Below are positions 1-9,093 of a DNA stretch of 61,613 bases, in pieces. Position numbers and translations under genes: made by a program. This DNA is from Roseibacillus sp. (GTDB lineage Bacteria; Verrucomicrobiota; Verrucomicrobiia; Verrucomicrobiales; Akkermansiaceae): positions 1-61,613 of the forward strand of contig PAQU01000052.1 in NCBI GenBank assembly GCA_002709395.1, given 5' to 3'. Under the pieces are notes generated by a model. It saw only the letters and a program-made list of their open reading frames with translations, searched no databases and was not told the origin of the DNA. Position 1 is the first letter of the stretch. Each line of letters opens with the position of its first letter.

Positions 1-607
1 TTCCCACTCCTGCCGTGTAGGATCCTGCCACATAATACCAGTTGCCCACGGTGAAACCTTCCAGCACCGTATTGGTGTTGGCATCACTGTGCGAATTACC
101 CATCGTGCTCTCAATCTTAGTGCCGGAGCTCGGAAGCGGTCCGCCCTGGGTCAGGAAGTATCCCCGATCGTTCCCCACCCGGGTTGAGAGGATGTAACCA
201 AGATTGAACTGACCTCCCGTAATCTCCGCCTCCGCAGGCGAAAAAATAACCTCGAAGGACACCGACCGGCCGAAGACTACGGAATCGGCCCGCAGGTAGG
301 CTCCTTCGGCATTGTCACTCCCCGGCCCCCTGTGCGTTCTTACCGCCTCTGAAGATGCGTCGAAACCAGCCACCCCAAGCTGCAACTGGTCCATGGTCCC
401 ACTTCCGAACAACCGGGGCGCAAGGTGAGCCGACCCCTTCCTGTCCCTGGTTCGTTCCTCATCATTCTGTCCGTCAAAACTGTAGTGATGAAGCAGATTC
501 GGCTGGGAAGCCGCCGCTTCCTGCCAGTCGGACACCGCAGCATGCGACAATACAGAAAGCCCGGTGAACACACCTCCCTTCAGACAGAGACGCCAGCAAT
601 TCTTCAT
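1..607 (-). CDS. LamG-like secreted protein, N-terminal part (truncated by window edge)
   Basis: The frame opens at an ATG (607-605) and stays open for about 202 codons to the left edge, so the C-terminus is missing. The N-terminus (MKNCWRLCLKGGVFTGLSVL...SHAA) looks like a Sec signal peptide. It is followed by LLHHYSFDG, the usual opening of LamG/concanavalin-like jelly-roll domains in this group, and later by GRSVSFEVIF and FTVGNWYYVAGSYTAG, which match the inner strands of that fold. The likely role is binding of glycans or another extracellular ligand. It lies 83 bp downstream of the sialidase gene on the same strand and may be co-transcribed with it. A GGGG stretch just upstream of the ATG could act as a weak ribosome-binding site. 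The fold is a pattern-based call; the function is not established. Confidence 0.72.
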   Translation of the reverse strand, partial: MKNCWRLCLKGGVFTGLSVLSHAAVSDWQEAAASQPNLLHHYSFDGQNDEERTRDRKGSAHLAPRLFGSGTMDQLQLGVAGFDASSEAVRTHRGPGSDNAEGAYLRADSVVFGRSVSFEVIFSPAEAEITGGQFNLGYILSTRVGNDRGYFLTQGGPLPSSGTKIESTMGNSHSDANTNTVLEGFTVGNWYYVAGSYTAGVG

Positions 608-690
608 GGTTCCCCATTCGCTCAAGCAAACGCTGCCCCAGCAATCGAAAAACAGTCCTCTCACCTGTTTAAAGGACAACTCAGGATCTC

Positions 691-1851
691 TTATTCCCTG
701 CTCAGCCAGGACCGCTTGAGCTCCACGAACGTGATCTTCTCACAGTAATCCCGCGTTCCATTCTCGAAAAGGCACAGGATGTTGCCGTTTTTGGCGATAG
801 CGAGATCCGAGTAGCCCGCCAACCCTTCGTTAAGGACCCGGCTCTCCGGCCAGCTCCTGCCGTCATCCTGACTGACGCGAAGAGTCAGGTTCTTGCGACT
901 CCAGATCGAAAACCCACCATTGTGATTCACCGCCGGATTGAGAAAGAGAATCTCCTTCTCGTTCAACCGGATCATGCTCGCCTGACAGGCTGGACAGGGA
1001 AGGTTCTTGTCCACCACGGGCTTCGACCAGGTCATACCATGGTCCTTGCTCACCGAGGTAAGCCGGTAACCAAAGGAATATTTTCCCGGTTCGGAGGTTC
1101 GCATGTTCATCAGAAGCGAGCCATCACTGCGTTCCACGATGGTGCACTCACCATGTCGAAACTCCGGCACCCACGGAATAACTCCGCCCGCCTTCCAGGT
1201 TTTGCCCTTGTCATCGGAGTAGATCACGCACGAACCCCCTCGCCCTTCTCCATTAACCTTGAATCCGGCATAGGAAGGAGCAATGAGGCGGCCTTTGCTG
1301 GTATGAATACCGTGGACCGGACCGGCCCCCACCCCCACCGGGGACTCTCCGAATCCCCTGAGAAAGTTGTCCTTCTGATACTCCGGTGCCTTCGGGTCAT
1401 CCGAGACTTTTGTGAAAGGCTCCCAACTGCTGCCATCATCGGTGCTTCTGGTGGAAAAGAAACAGCCCGGTCCATTCCGGGTAAAGAGCAGGTGCACGGT
1501 CTTACCGTCCTTCTCCACGATCGGACAGGGATTCCCCACCCTGATCAGGGCATCCCCTCCCTCCTCGTGAATGAGGACCTGTTTCGACCAGGTGCGACCA
1601 CCATCCTCACTTCGCTTCATAAGGAGATCGACGTCGCCGTGATCCCGTCGGTGTGTCTTACGCCCCTCAACAAAAACCAGGATAGTCCCCTTGGCGGTCA
1701 CAACCATGGTGGGAATCCGGTAGGTATGATAACCATCTGTTTTTCTACTGAAGATATCCTTCCGCAGGACCACGTCTTCATCGGCTGAAACAGGCAGGAG
1801 GGCTGCAAACAGCAGCACCACTATCGGGCAGGCGTTTCTTGTTCCAATCAC
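691..1851 (-). CDS. Secreted sialidase (neuraminidase-like, GH33 type)
   Basis: A 386-aa protein with a GTG start and a signal peptide ending near residue 23 (LLPVSA). It has a YRIP motif (44-47) and five Asp-boxes (81-88, 136-143, 212-219, 268-275, 327-334), the hallmark of the six-bladed sialidase propeller. Candidate catalytic residues are all present: arginine triad R45, R251 and R319; acid/base Asp in RDHGD (69-73); Glu235 in HGEC; and nucleophile Tyr347 in GYSDL. The family removes terminal sialic acids from glycoconjugates outside the cell or in the periplasm. Some verrucomicrobial members are only annotated 'exo-alpha-sialidase' and act on unknown sugars, so the substrate is uncertain. 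The gene follows the DUF1501 gene by 78 bp on the same strand and precedes the LamG-like gene. Confidence 0.88.
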   Translation of the reverse strand: MIGTRNACPIVVLLFAALLPVSADEDVVLRKDIFSRKTDGYHTYRIPTMVVTAKGTILVFVEGRKTHRRDHGDVDLLMKRSEDGGRTWSKQVLIHEEGGDALIRVGNPCPIVEKDGKTVHLLFTRNGPGCFFSTRSTDDGSSWEPFTKVSDDPKAPEYQKDNFLRGFGESPVGVGAGPVHGIHTSKGRLIAPSYAGFKVNGEGRGGSCVIYSDDKGKTWKAGGVIPWVPEFRHGECTIVERSDGSLLMNMRTSEPGKYSFGYRLTSVSKDHGMTWSKPVVDKNLPCPACQASMIRLNEKEILFLNPAVNHNGGFSIWSRKNLTLRVSQDDGRSWPESRVLNEGLAGYSDLAIAKNGNILCLFENGTRDYCEKITFVELKRSWLSRE

Positions 1852-1929
1852 GGATCAATCTCTAGCCCAGGGACTGGACGCAATCAACTCGCGACTCTTT
1901 GGTTGGCCCTGGCGGAAGCGGCAGGACCC

Positions 1930-3351
1930 TCACGCCAGAATCTCATCAATTACCTTCCCCCCGAACTGGCTCAACTGCTTGTAACGACCAGCATGAAAAT
2001 AGGTCAACTTGTTGTCATTCAGGCCAAGAAGATGCAACAGGGTCACGTGAAGATCGCGAATCGGATGCACACACTCCACAGCCTTGGAACCCAGTTCATC
2101 GGTCCCCCCCACCACTGACCCGCCTTTAACCCCGCCACCAGCAAGGAGCATGGACATGGCGTCTATGTTATGGCCACGCCCCAGCGAATAGACTCCACCT
2201 CTTCTGTTGTTATCCGGAGTTCGACCGAATTCCCCCGTCCATATGACCAGGGTCTCGTCCAGCATGCCGCGGGCCTTGAGGTCACGAATAAGGGCTGCCA
2301 TGGGCTTGTCCACGCTCCGGATCCGGGCGGCATGCCCACGCTCAAGATAGTCATGACTGTCCCAGCCCCCACTGAAGATCTGAACAAAACGCACTCCGCG
2401 CTCAACAAGCCTCCTGGCCATCAGGCACTGCCGTCCGAAAGGGGCGGTTTCCTTTTCGTTGAGCCCGTACATCTCCCGCAGGGACTCAGACTCTCCCTCC
2501 AGGTCAACAACTTCCGGGACGGTCATCTGCATCCGGTATGCCAACTCATAACTCTCCATCCGAGCGGCGAGGTCACCATGCTCCGGATGTTCTCCGGCAT
2601 GCTTCTGGTTCAGGAAGGCCAGCTCATCAAGACTTCGCCTCACGTGATTACGATCCTTGAAGGATGGCGAGGTGAGATCAAGAATAGGAGATCCCCCGGA
2701 CCTGAGGCGGGTGGCCTGGTAATGCGCGGGCAGAAACCCATTACTCCAGTTCCCCGGCCCTCCCTGCGGCATGGCCAGTTCCGTCATGACGACATATCCC
2801 GGAAGGTTTTCATTAAGGCTTCCCAGTCCATGATTCACCCAGGCTCCAAGGGCTGGATCAGCCCCCAGTCGGCTACCTGTATTCATGTGAAAGAGAGCCT
2901 CGGGATGATTCAACGATTCGGCCTGGCACCCCCGGTAGTTGCACAGTTCGTCAGCAACCTCAGGATCCGCCAGATGCTTCCACTGATCGCACATCTCAAT
3001 CCCTGACTGGCCGACCTTGCGAAAGCCGAAGGGGCTTCCAACGAAAAACTTGAAGCCCGTCTCCAGCCCCCCGGTCAACTTCGACTCCTTCTTGTGAAGC
3101 TCGGAAAGCTCAGGCTTGGGATCAAAGGTATCCATGTGCCCCGGGCCTCCTTCCATGAAAAGCATGATACAGGCCTTCGCCTTCGGCTCGTGCATTGCAG
3201 GCCTTGGCGCCAGCGGAGATACCCCGCCACCATCCCTCGCGAGAAGATCACTCATCGCGACCGCCCCGAGCGATGCGCCCAACCCATAGAGAAACTCCCG
3301 GCGGGTTGCCGGGGTAGATGATGGTCTTGAACAGATGGAATGCCGCGTCAT
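1930..3351 (-). CDS. DUF1501 family Tat-exported protein
   Basis: A 473-aa protein. The N-terminus has a twin-arginine export signal (TRREFLYG at 16-23, then a short hydrophobic stretch). The body carries DUF1501 hallmarks: ACIMLFMEGGPGHMDTFDPK near residue 60, a GGWDSHD motif, and WTGEFGRTPDNN in the C-terminal half, followed by RGHNIDAMSMLLAGGGVKGG. DUF1501 belongs to the alkaline-phosphatase/sulfatase superfamily by fold, but its reaction is not known. The start lies only 3 bp after the stop of the upstream DUF1553 gene, so the two are almost certainly translated from one transcript. This pairing is standard in Planctomycetota and Verrucomicrobiota. A role in polysaccharide or phosphoester metabolism is only inferred. 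Confidence 0.93.
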   Translation of the reverse strand: MTRHSICSRPSSTPATRREFLYGLGASLGAVAMSDLLARDGGGVSPLAPRPAMHEPKAKACIMLFMEGGPGHMDTFDPKPELSELHKKESKLTGGLETGFKFFVGSPFGFRKVGQSGIEMCDQWKHLADPEVADELCNYRGCQAESLNHPEALFHMNTGSRLGADPALGAWVNHGLGSLNENLPGYVVMTELAMPQGGPGNWSNGFLPAHYQATRLRSGGSPILDLTSPSFKDRNHVRRSLDELAFLNQKHAGEHPEHGDLAARMESYELAYRMQMTVPEVVDLEGESESLREMYGLNEKETAPFGRQCLMARRLVERGVRFVQIFSGGWDSHDYLERGHAARIRSVDKPMAALIRDLKARGMLDETLVIWTGEFGRTPDNNRRGGVYSLGRGHNIDAMSMLLAGGGVKGGSVVGGTDELGSKAVECVHPIRDLHVTLLHLLGLNDNKLTYFHAGRYKQLSQFGGKVIDEILA

Positions 3352-3354
3352 TCT

Positions 3355-6219
3355 TCAGTAGACGTAGAGAAACTCATTGGTGTTGAACAGAAGAAGGGAG
3401 AGATCCGCAAGCGCACGTACAACAGGCGGAACGTCAGCAGGCTTCGGGTCAGCCACATAGTTCTCGAACACCGGCAGAATCTCTTCGTAACTGAACGGCT
3501 TACCCGAAAACTCTTCCACCAGGGACCGGGTAATCCGGTTTGGATAAGGTTGAGCCTCAACCTTCTGCCTGCGGTGGTAGTCCCTCATATCCCTTGCGTA
3601 TACCTGCAACCTCTCCACCTCCGCGGCTTCCGCTGACCGACCAAGCACCAATCGGAAAGCCAGTTCGATCTGCTGCGCGAGACTCCGGGCTTCTCGCCTG
3701 AGCCGCAGAGCCAGTGCTATCGACCGGTCTATCATGACATCGCTGTTAAGCATGGTAAACGCCTGCGGTGTCACCGCCGCAGAATAACGTGCCTCGCAGG
3801 ACTCATTCGGATTCGGTTGGTTGAAGAGATCCAGGAAAGGATCGGGCAACCCCCTCACACGGTAGGCATAGATTGTGCGGCGGTTTCTTTGATCAGGAGT
3901 CCGGGAAGGCTGCCATGCTGGAGCAATCGAGAATTGAATCATGCGAGGAGCCAGGGCTACCTCCCGATTGATCTCCGGCATCACCGGGAGCCCCCCTGCA
4001 GTCCGATTTAACTCACCGGTAGTTACCAGAAGGGTATCACGCAACTCCTCGGCGGTCAGTCGACGGGGAGGGAAAAAAGCAAGGAGCCTGTTTTCTGGGT
4101 CCCTTACCAGAAGATCCTTCATCTCCGGGTGACTTCCTGCCTGACGATAGACTCTTGAAGTCAGGATCAACCGATGCAACCGCTTGAAACTCCAACCCTT
4201 CTCGACAAATTCTGATGCCAGCCAGTCAAGCAATGCGGGGTGAGTCGGCCGGGCTCCCTTTGCCCCGAAATTATTGGGATTTCCGGCAAGCCCCCTGCCA
4301 AAGTGGTGCTGCCAGATACGGTTCACTACTGCCCTCGTCGCGAGCGGGTTTCGTGGATTGGCAATCCACTTCGCAAGAGCCAGACGTCGACTCCCAAGGC
4401 CCTCCTCTATTCGATAGGGATCATCGACCCCGCTCCCCTCGACCGGTATACCACATCCGCTCAGCACTCCCGGACTGACCGCCTCCCCCGGCGCCTCGAG
4501 AGAACCACCAGAATAGATCACGCTCTGAGGCCGCCAACTGCTGTCCACAACCCTCGCGATCCTCATTTTTCGTGCCCGGTTCCCTTTTTCGGGCAAATCC
4601 GGACCGTCATACACACTCTGGATCATCGGCTCATAGCGTTCCAGTCGCCGGGTCCAGATCCATTCATCCTGCTCTCTCACCTTCAATCGGCCCTGATCTA
4701 CGTGGTCAAGACCGACATGCCGGGGGGGCTTCCTGTCATCCGGAAGACTCCTCCGCTTATGTTCCGGCAGGTATTCAAGCCCGCGCTGATCAAACCATTC
4801 CCTCGCAGCTGCCTCCTGTTTTTTCTTTATGCCTTCCTTCTTCTGGGTCGCAAAGGACAGGAGACGTTTCACCTGCAAGCGCCCTTCCTCAAACCCATCA
4901 ATCTTCTCGGACGGAAGAAAAGGAACCTTCCGTTCTGCCATCTGTGTCCCGGCAAAAGCAGCATACAGGCGGTAGTAATCCCGGGTCGGAATCGGATCAA
5001 ACTTGTGGTCATGGCATTTCGCACAACGCATGTTTGTCGCAAGAAAGGTCTGCCCTACCGAGTTCACCACGTCATCAAGGTAGATCTGGCGCGCTTCCGG
5101 CGCCTTGACCATTGCATTATCCCAAGGGCCCATACGAAGGAAACCGGTTGCCACAAGCCATTCGCTTTCTTCGGCTGTATACCCGCCATTCAGCCTGACC
5201 TGGTGCAATCTGCCTTCTTCTTCTCCGAGCCGCTTCCTGACCGAGAGATCTGCCAGCTGGTCTCCAGCCAACTGCTCGATCACAAAGCGGTTATAGGGCT
5301 TATCCGCATTAAAGGAGCGAATCACATAATCCCTGTATCGCCAGGCATTCGAGCGTTCGTAGTCATTGGAATATCCACCAGTATCCGCATAGCGAGCAAC
5401 GTCCAGCCAATGCTGGGCCCACCGCTCTCCGTAGTGAGGACTTTGCAGCAAGCGCTCGATCAGGTCTTCCCATGTTTTATCAGGATCCTCTTTCCACCCC
5501 TTCTCGAATGCAGCAATCTCATCTGGCTCAGGAGGCAGTCCGAGAAGGTCATAGGTAACCCTGCGGATCAGAGTCAGGGGGTCGGCCAGGCTGGCAGCCC
5601 CAAAGCCCGCCTTCATCCGACGAGAATCCACAAAGAAATCGATTGGATGGACCTCTCCCGGCACATCAGGCCTGGTCACCGGACGTAGAGACCACAGGTC
5701 TTCCGGGGCATACCGCCGATAACTCCATTCCTCACTCTGGCCCCCACTGGTCATGCGGATCTCTCCTTCCTCGGTCACCGCAATGGCGCGCTCGGCCACA
5801 ACATACTTACGACGCTCATCCTCACCAGGCCACGGGGCTCCTGCCGCGATCCAGGCCCGCACGGACTCAAGCTGGCTTGGATTCAATCGATCATTCTCCT
5901 TGGGAGGCATCTCGAGCTCCTTATCCTCCCAGGTCACCGCCCGATAGAGATCGCTAGCCTCCGGACGGCCCTCGACCAGCACCCGCTGCGAGCTCTCCCC
6001 CCCCCGCAACATACCATCACGGCTGACCAGGCTGAGGCCCCCTTCAATCTTACCGGGGTCCTCCCCATGACAGGCAAAACACTTCTCCTTCAAGAGCGGG
6101 AAAACCTTGAGAGCAAAGAGGCGCACCCCTTCCTCCTCACCCATCGAGGAAGACAGGAAACTGCTTGCTGCTACCCCGGTCAGGGCCAGAGCATGGCGTA
6201 ATCGTCGGATTATGCTCAC
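3355..6219 (-). CDS. PSCyt1-DUF1549-DUF1553 planctomycete-type cytochrome protein
   Basis: A 954-aa exported protein. After a signal peptide comes a PSCyt1 cytochrome-like domain with a CXXCH heme site (CFACH, 47-51), preceded by FPLLKEK. DUF1549 follows in the middle (QWAQHWLDVARYADTGGY-like block) with a second CXXCH (CAKCHDHKFDP, about residue 400). The C-terminal DUF1553 contains NPLATRAVVNRIWQHHFGRG and ends LFNTNEFLYVY, the usual ending. The family is presumed to bind c-type heme in the periplasm, but no enzymatic reaction is established. It is the first gene of a minus-strand run with DUF1501, the sialidase and the LamG-like protein, suggesting a role in glycan use. The length matches other full-length members. 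Confidence 0.93.
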   Translation of the reverse strand: MSIIRRLRHALALTGVAASSFLSSSMGEEEGVRLFALKVFPLLKEKCFACHGEDPGKIEGGLSLVSRDGMLRGGESSQRVLVEGRPEASDLYRAVTWEDKELEMPPKENDRLNPSQLESVRAWIAAGAPWPGEDERRKYVVAERAIAVTEEGEIRMTSGGQSEEWSYRRYAPEDLWSLRPVTRPDVPGEVHPIDFFVDSRRMKAGFGAASLADPLTLIRRVTYDLLGLPPEPDEIAAFEKGWKEDPDKTWEDLIERLLQSPHYGERWAQHWLDVARYADTGGYSNDYERSNAWRYRDYVIRSFNADKPYNRFVIEQLAGDQLADLSVRKRLGEEEGRLHQVRLNGGYTAEESEWLVATGFLRMGPWDNAMVKAPEARQIYLDDVVNSVGQTFLATNMRCAKCHDHKFDPIPTRDYYRLYAAFAGTQMAERKVPFLPSEKIDGFEEGRLQVKRLLSFATQKKEGIKKKQEAAAREWFDQRGLEYLPEHKRRSLPDDRKPPRHVGLDHVDQGRLKVREQDEWIWTRRLERYEPMIQSVYDGPDLPEKGNRARKMRIARVVDSSWRPQSVIYSGGSLEAPGEAVSPGVLSGCGIPVEGSGVDDPYRIEEGLGSRRLALAKWIANPRNPLATRAVVNRIWQHHFGRGLAGNPNNFGAKGARPTHPALLDWLASEFVEKGWSFKRLHRLILTSRVYRQAGSHPEMKDLLVRDPENRLLAFFPPRRLTAEELRDTLLVTTGELNRTAGGLPVMPEINREVALAPRMIQFSIAPAWQPSRTPDQRNRRTIYAYRVRGLPDPFLDLFNQPNPNESCEARYSAAVTPQAFTMLNSDVMIDRSIALALRLRREARSLAQQIELAFRLVLGRSAEAAEVERLQVYARDMRDYHRRQKVEAQPYPNRITRSLVEEFSGKPFSYEEILPVFENYVADPKPADVPPVVRALADLSLLLFNTNEFLYVY

Positions 6220-6667
6220 AGGTCGGGGGATTACCTCGATCCCACCTTACGGAAATTCGCTCGATGGGACCCCTTATTATTTGTCACAGAGCCCCCATTC
6301 TGCAAGCCCTGATCATGATCGCCTCGTGAATCTCTCCCCTTGGGCAGATGACCACTTTCCACGCCACTCCACGTGCCAGATCCCCGGGTATTCATTCATC
6401 ACGATGACCCTGAATTCTGCAAGATAGCCGTCCCAGACTGGAGGTGCCATGGAAAGGATCCACCGGAACCAGGCCTGAATGGGACTGACGGAATCCCGAT
6501 CCTGCGATCACCCCTCGTGAAGGGCGTGGCGCGCTAATGACGTGAAGATCACCGTATCCTGATCCGGAGGCAGGGCGTTCCTCGAATAGCAGAGACGAAA
6601 TCTGCTCCTTTCTCCGGGTGCAGCTCATGCTTGAGCCATTCCGCAATCAAGCTAGGCTGGCATCCTC
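6220..6667. other. Divergent intergenic region, 448 bp
   Basis: This region separates the minus-strand DUF1553 gene from the plus-strand HEAT-like gene, so it should hold both promoters. I see no convincing coding frame: the short open frames here lack any recognisable protein character. On the minus strand, about 65 bp before the DUF1553 start, there is an AT-rich island (around 6275-6295, reading TGTGACAAATAATAAGG) that could be a -10 region, but no clear -35 partner. No hairpin terminator or riboswitch-like structure was noticed. Confidence 0.4.
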
Positions 6668-7792
6668 ATGATCGCCCGACTCGTTGCTCTCTGCCCTGCC
6701 TTTTTCCTGCCGGGGCAGGTCCTGTCCAACCCCGAAGACCCCGCCCAGCACATCGCCATCATTCAGGCCGTGGGACCGAAAGGTGCGGGAAACCCGGAAG
6801 CTGCTGCCGCGTTCCAAGCACTCTCAGGGGCCAAGGCATCCTCAATCCTGCCCCTCCTTCGTGCCATCGAGGAGAGTAACCCGATTGCCCGCAATTGGCT
6901 GCGGTCGGCGGTAGAGGTCATCGTCGAGCGGGAACTTACTGACAAAAAGCCTCTTCCATTCGAAGAGTTGAAAAAATTCCTGGCCGACAGAACCCAGGCC
7001 CCGGAGGCCCGACGACTCGCATTCGACCTGATGCTGGCCATCGATCGCGAAACCTCGGAGAAGTTGATCCCCGGGTTTATTGACGACCCCAGCACCGAAC
7101 TACGACGCGACGCGGTGGCCCTGCTGATGACCAGCAGTCGAAAGGCCGGCGAAGACGCCACAACTTATCGCAAGGCGCTCGATGCAGCCCGGGATGTCGA
7201 CCAGATTCAGGAAATCGCCAAGGCCCTGACCGAACTGAAGGAGAAAGTCGATTTGTCACGACACTTCGGATTCCTGACCAACTGGCAGGTCATCGGACCC
7301 TTTCACAACAACGAACGCAAGGGCTTTGCAGAAGTGTTCCCTCCGGAAAAGGGGGTCGACCTGGAAGCTTCTTACGAGGGAAAGGAATCCGAAGTAACGT
7401 GGCAGGCCCTTTCCACGGACGACCCCTACGGGAAAGTGGACTTCAACAAACCCTACGGAAAACTCAAGGAAGTCACCGGATACGCCTACCACGAGTTTGA
7501 TGCCGGGGAGGCTCGCCCTGCAGAGTTACGACTCGGCTGCAAGAACGCCTGGAAGATCTGGCTGAATGGAAAACTGGTCTTCGAACGTGATGAATACCAT
7601 CGGGGACAACGTATCGATCAATACATAATGCCCGTGGAACTCAGGAAGGGGAGCAACACGATCCTGCTCAAACTCTGCCAGAACGAGCAGAAACAGGACT
7701 GGACCGTTCAGTGGGAGTTCCAATTGCGGGTCTGCGATGCCACCGGAACCGCAATTCTTGCCACCAACCGCCCGGAAAGCGAAACGAAGTAA
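6668..7792 (+). CDS. Secreted HEAT-like protein with C-terminal beta-sandwich
   Basis: A 374-aa protein with a short signal peptide (MIARLVALCPAFFLPGQVLS). Residues ~30-195 are alpha-helical and rich in short repeated helix pairs with Arg/Asp spacing (ARRLAFDLMLAID, LRRDAVALLM), which resembles HEAT/armadillo repeats. A C-terminal part begins at NWQVIGPFHNN and includes ELRLGCKNAWKIWLNGKLVF, GSNTILLKLCQN and DWTVQWEFQLRV. That pattern (W-x-IGPF..., then 'KIWLNGK') is a beta-sandwich often attached to planctomycete and verrucomicrobial secreted proteins, probably ligand-binding. Its stop is 40 bp before the start of the PQQ-propeller gene, so the two form an operon. No enzymatic residues are recognised; a scaffolding or binding role is inferred. 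Confidence 0.72.
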   Translation: MIARLVALCPAFFLPGQVLSNPEDPAQHIAIIQAVGPKGAGNPEAAAAFQALSGAKASSILPLLRAIEESNPIARNWLRSAVEVIVERELTDKKPLPFEELKKFLADRTQAPEARRLAFDLMLAIDRETSEKLIPGFIDDPSTELRRDAVALLMTSSRKAGEDATTYRKALDAARDVDQIQEIAKALTELKEKVDLSRHFGFLTNWQVIGPFHNNERKGFAEVFPPEKGVDLEASYEGKESEVTWQALSTDDPYGKVDFNKPYGKLKEVTGYAYHEFDAGEARPAELRLGCKNAWKIWLNGKLVFERDEYHRGQRIDQYIMPVELRKGSNTILLKLCQNEQKQDWTVQWEFQLRVCDATGTAILATNRPESETK

Positions 7793-7832
7793 GCCGCGAC
7801 GCCCCTATCTCAATCTAATCCCCTCAAAGCCA

Positions 7833-9053
7833 ATGAATCGACTCCTTTCAATCTCCCTCCTCGGAGCAACGCTTCTCTTCTTTTGCGGTTCAACCCGGGC
7901 AGAATGGCACCGTTTCCGCGGACCAGACGGCAACGGATACATTTCCGGCAGCAAGGAACTCCCCCCCGAACTGGGAGAGAACACCCTCGCATGGAAAGCA
8001 CCCCTTCCCGGACGAGGACTGGGCAGCCCTATCGTGATAGGCGACAGGGTTATCGTCTCTGCGGCCAGCGGACCGCATCAGGACAAGCTCCAGATCCTGT
8101 GTTTTTCAAACCAGGATGGCTCAGAACTCTGGCGTCGCAGCTTCTGGGCCACAGGCCGTACAATGTGTCACAAGAAAACCTGTGTGGCCGCCCCGACCCC
8201 GACCACGGACGGCAAGCACATTTATGCCCTGTGGTCGTCCAACGACCTGATTTCGGTCGATCTGGAGGGAAACCTCAGATGGATGCGTGGACTCACCCTC
8301 GACTATCCTAACGCCTCCAACAGCCTGGGAATGTCTTCGTCCCCTCTCATCGCCGGGAACACCTTGGTCGCCCAGATCGAGAACGACTCGGAGTCATTTG
8401 CCGCTGGCTTCGACCTGGATAGCGGAGCCAACAAGTGGAAGATCGCTCGCCCCAAGATGGCCAACTGGACTTCCCCGGTTACAATGAAGTTCGGGGGACA
8501 GACCATTGTCGCCCTCCAGTCTGGAAAGGGAGTAATGGGCGTAGCCCCTTCCACCGGATCCGAACTCTGGAACTTTTCAAAGGGAGCCTCCACCATTCCC
8601 TCGGGGGCTGCCGCCGGAGACACCCTTATCGTTCCCTCCCGCGGGTTGACCGCCTTCAGGCCGAACGCAAAGGGCGGCGAACCAGTCTCTCTCTGGAACC
8701 AGAAAACCCAGAAGCCGGCAACCGCTAGCCCCCTTGTCACAGGAGATCGTTTCTACTTCGTAAACAGCGCCGGGGTCTTGACCGCGGCGGACCGGAAAAC
8801 CGGCGACCGTCTCTGGCGCATCAGATTAAAGGGTCCGTTCTCAGGCTCTCCCGTCGCGTGCCAGAATGGCCACCTCTATCTCTTCAACGAGGAAGGACTT
8901 GGGCAGGTGGTCAGACTCTCGGGAGACGAGGGTGAGGTCGTCAGCGAATTCGAACTCAGGGAAACGATTCTGGCAACCCCCAGTATTGCGCAGGACTCCC
9001 TCTATATCCGCAGCGACCAGACCCTCTGGAAATTCGCGAAGAAAGGCAACTAG
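7833..9053 (+). CDS. Secreted PQQ-type beta-propeller protein
   Basis: A 406-aa protein starting at the ATG that opens a clean signal peptide (MNRLLSISLLGATLLFFCGS...RAEW); the frame is open upstream, but that extension overlaps the previous gene and has no protein character. The mature part begins WHRFRGPDGNG, the common opening of PVC 'PQQ-binding-like' propellers. It contains repeated blade motifs (DGSELWRRSF, GANKWKIARP, GSELWNFSKG, GDRLWRIRLK). This is the fold of BamB and quinoprotein dehydrogenases, but catalytic quinoprotein residues are not evident, so a binding or scaffolding role is more likely than alcohol dehydrogenase activity. It follows the HEAT-like gene by 40 bp and faces the YHYH-sulfatase gene tail-to-tail, 40 bp away. 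Confidence 0.88.
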   Translation: MNRLLSISLLGATLLFFCGSTRAEWHRFRGPDGNGYISGSKELPPELGENTLAWKAPLPGRGLGSPIVIGDRVIVSAASGPHQDKLQILCFSNQDGSELWRRSFWATGRTMCHKKTCVAAPTPTTDGKHIYALWSSNDLISVDLEGNLRWMRGLTLDYPNASNSLGMSSSPLIAGNTLVAQIENDSESFAAGFDLDSGANKWKIARPKMANWTSPVTMKFGGQTIVALQSGKGVMGVAPSTGSELWNFSKGASTIPSGAAAGDTLIVPSRGLTAFRPNAKGGEPVSLWNQKTQKPATASPLVTGDRFYFVNSAGVLTAADRKTGDRLWRIRLKGPFSGSPVACQNGHLYLFNEEGLGQVVRLSGDEGEVVSEFELRETILATPSIAQDSLYIRSDQTLWKFAKKGN

Positions 9054-9093
9054 GACCTCAGCCACCCCGCAACGGCAATAACAGGGTGTACCC

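Noticed and set aside
340-573. A short minus-strand frame of 77 codons near the left edge
   Set aside because: It is in a different frame from the LamG-like protein that covers this region with a signal peptide and consistent beta-domain pattern.
4240-5688. A 482-codon open frame on the plus strand inside the DUF1553 gene
   Set aside because: The opposite strand encodes clear PSCyt1/DUF1549/DUF1553 motifs over the same bases; the plus-strand translation is low-complexity with no domain or signal peptide. It is a by-product of GC-rich codon usage.
6392-6646. An 84-codon minus-strand frame in the divergent intergenic region
   Set aside because: No ribosome-binding site, no hydrophobic or domain pattern and an arbitrary composition; more likely non-coding.
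9078-9092. AGGGTGTACCCT as a possible terminator hairpin between convergent genes
   Set aside because: A five-base stem with a two-base loop is sterically implausible and no T-tract follows.
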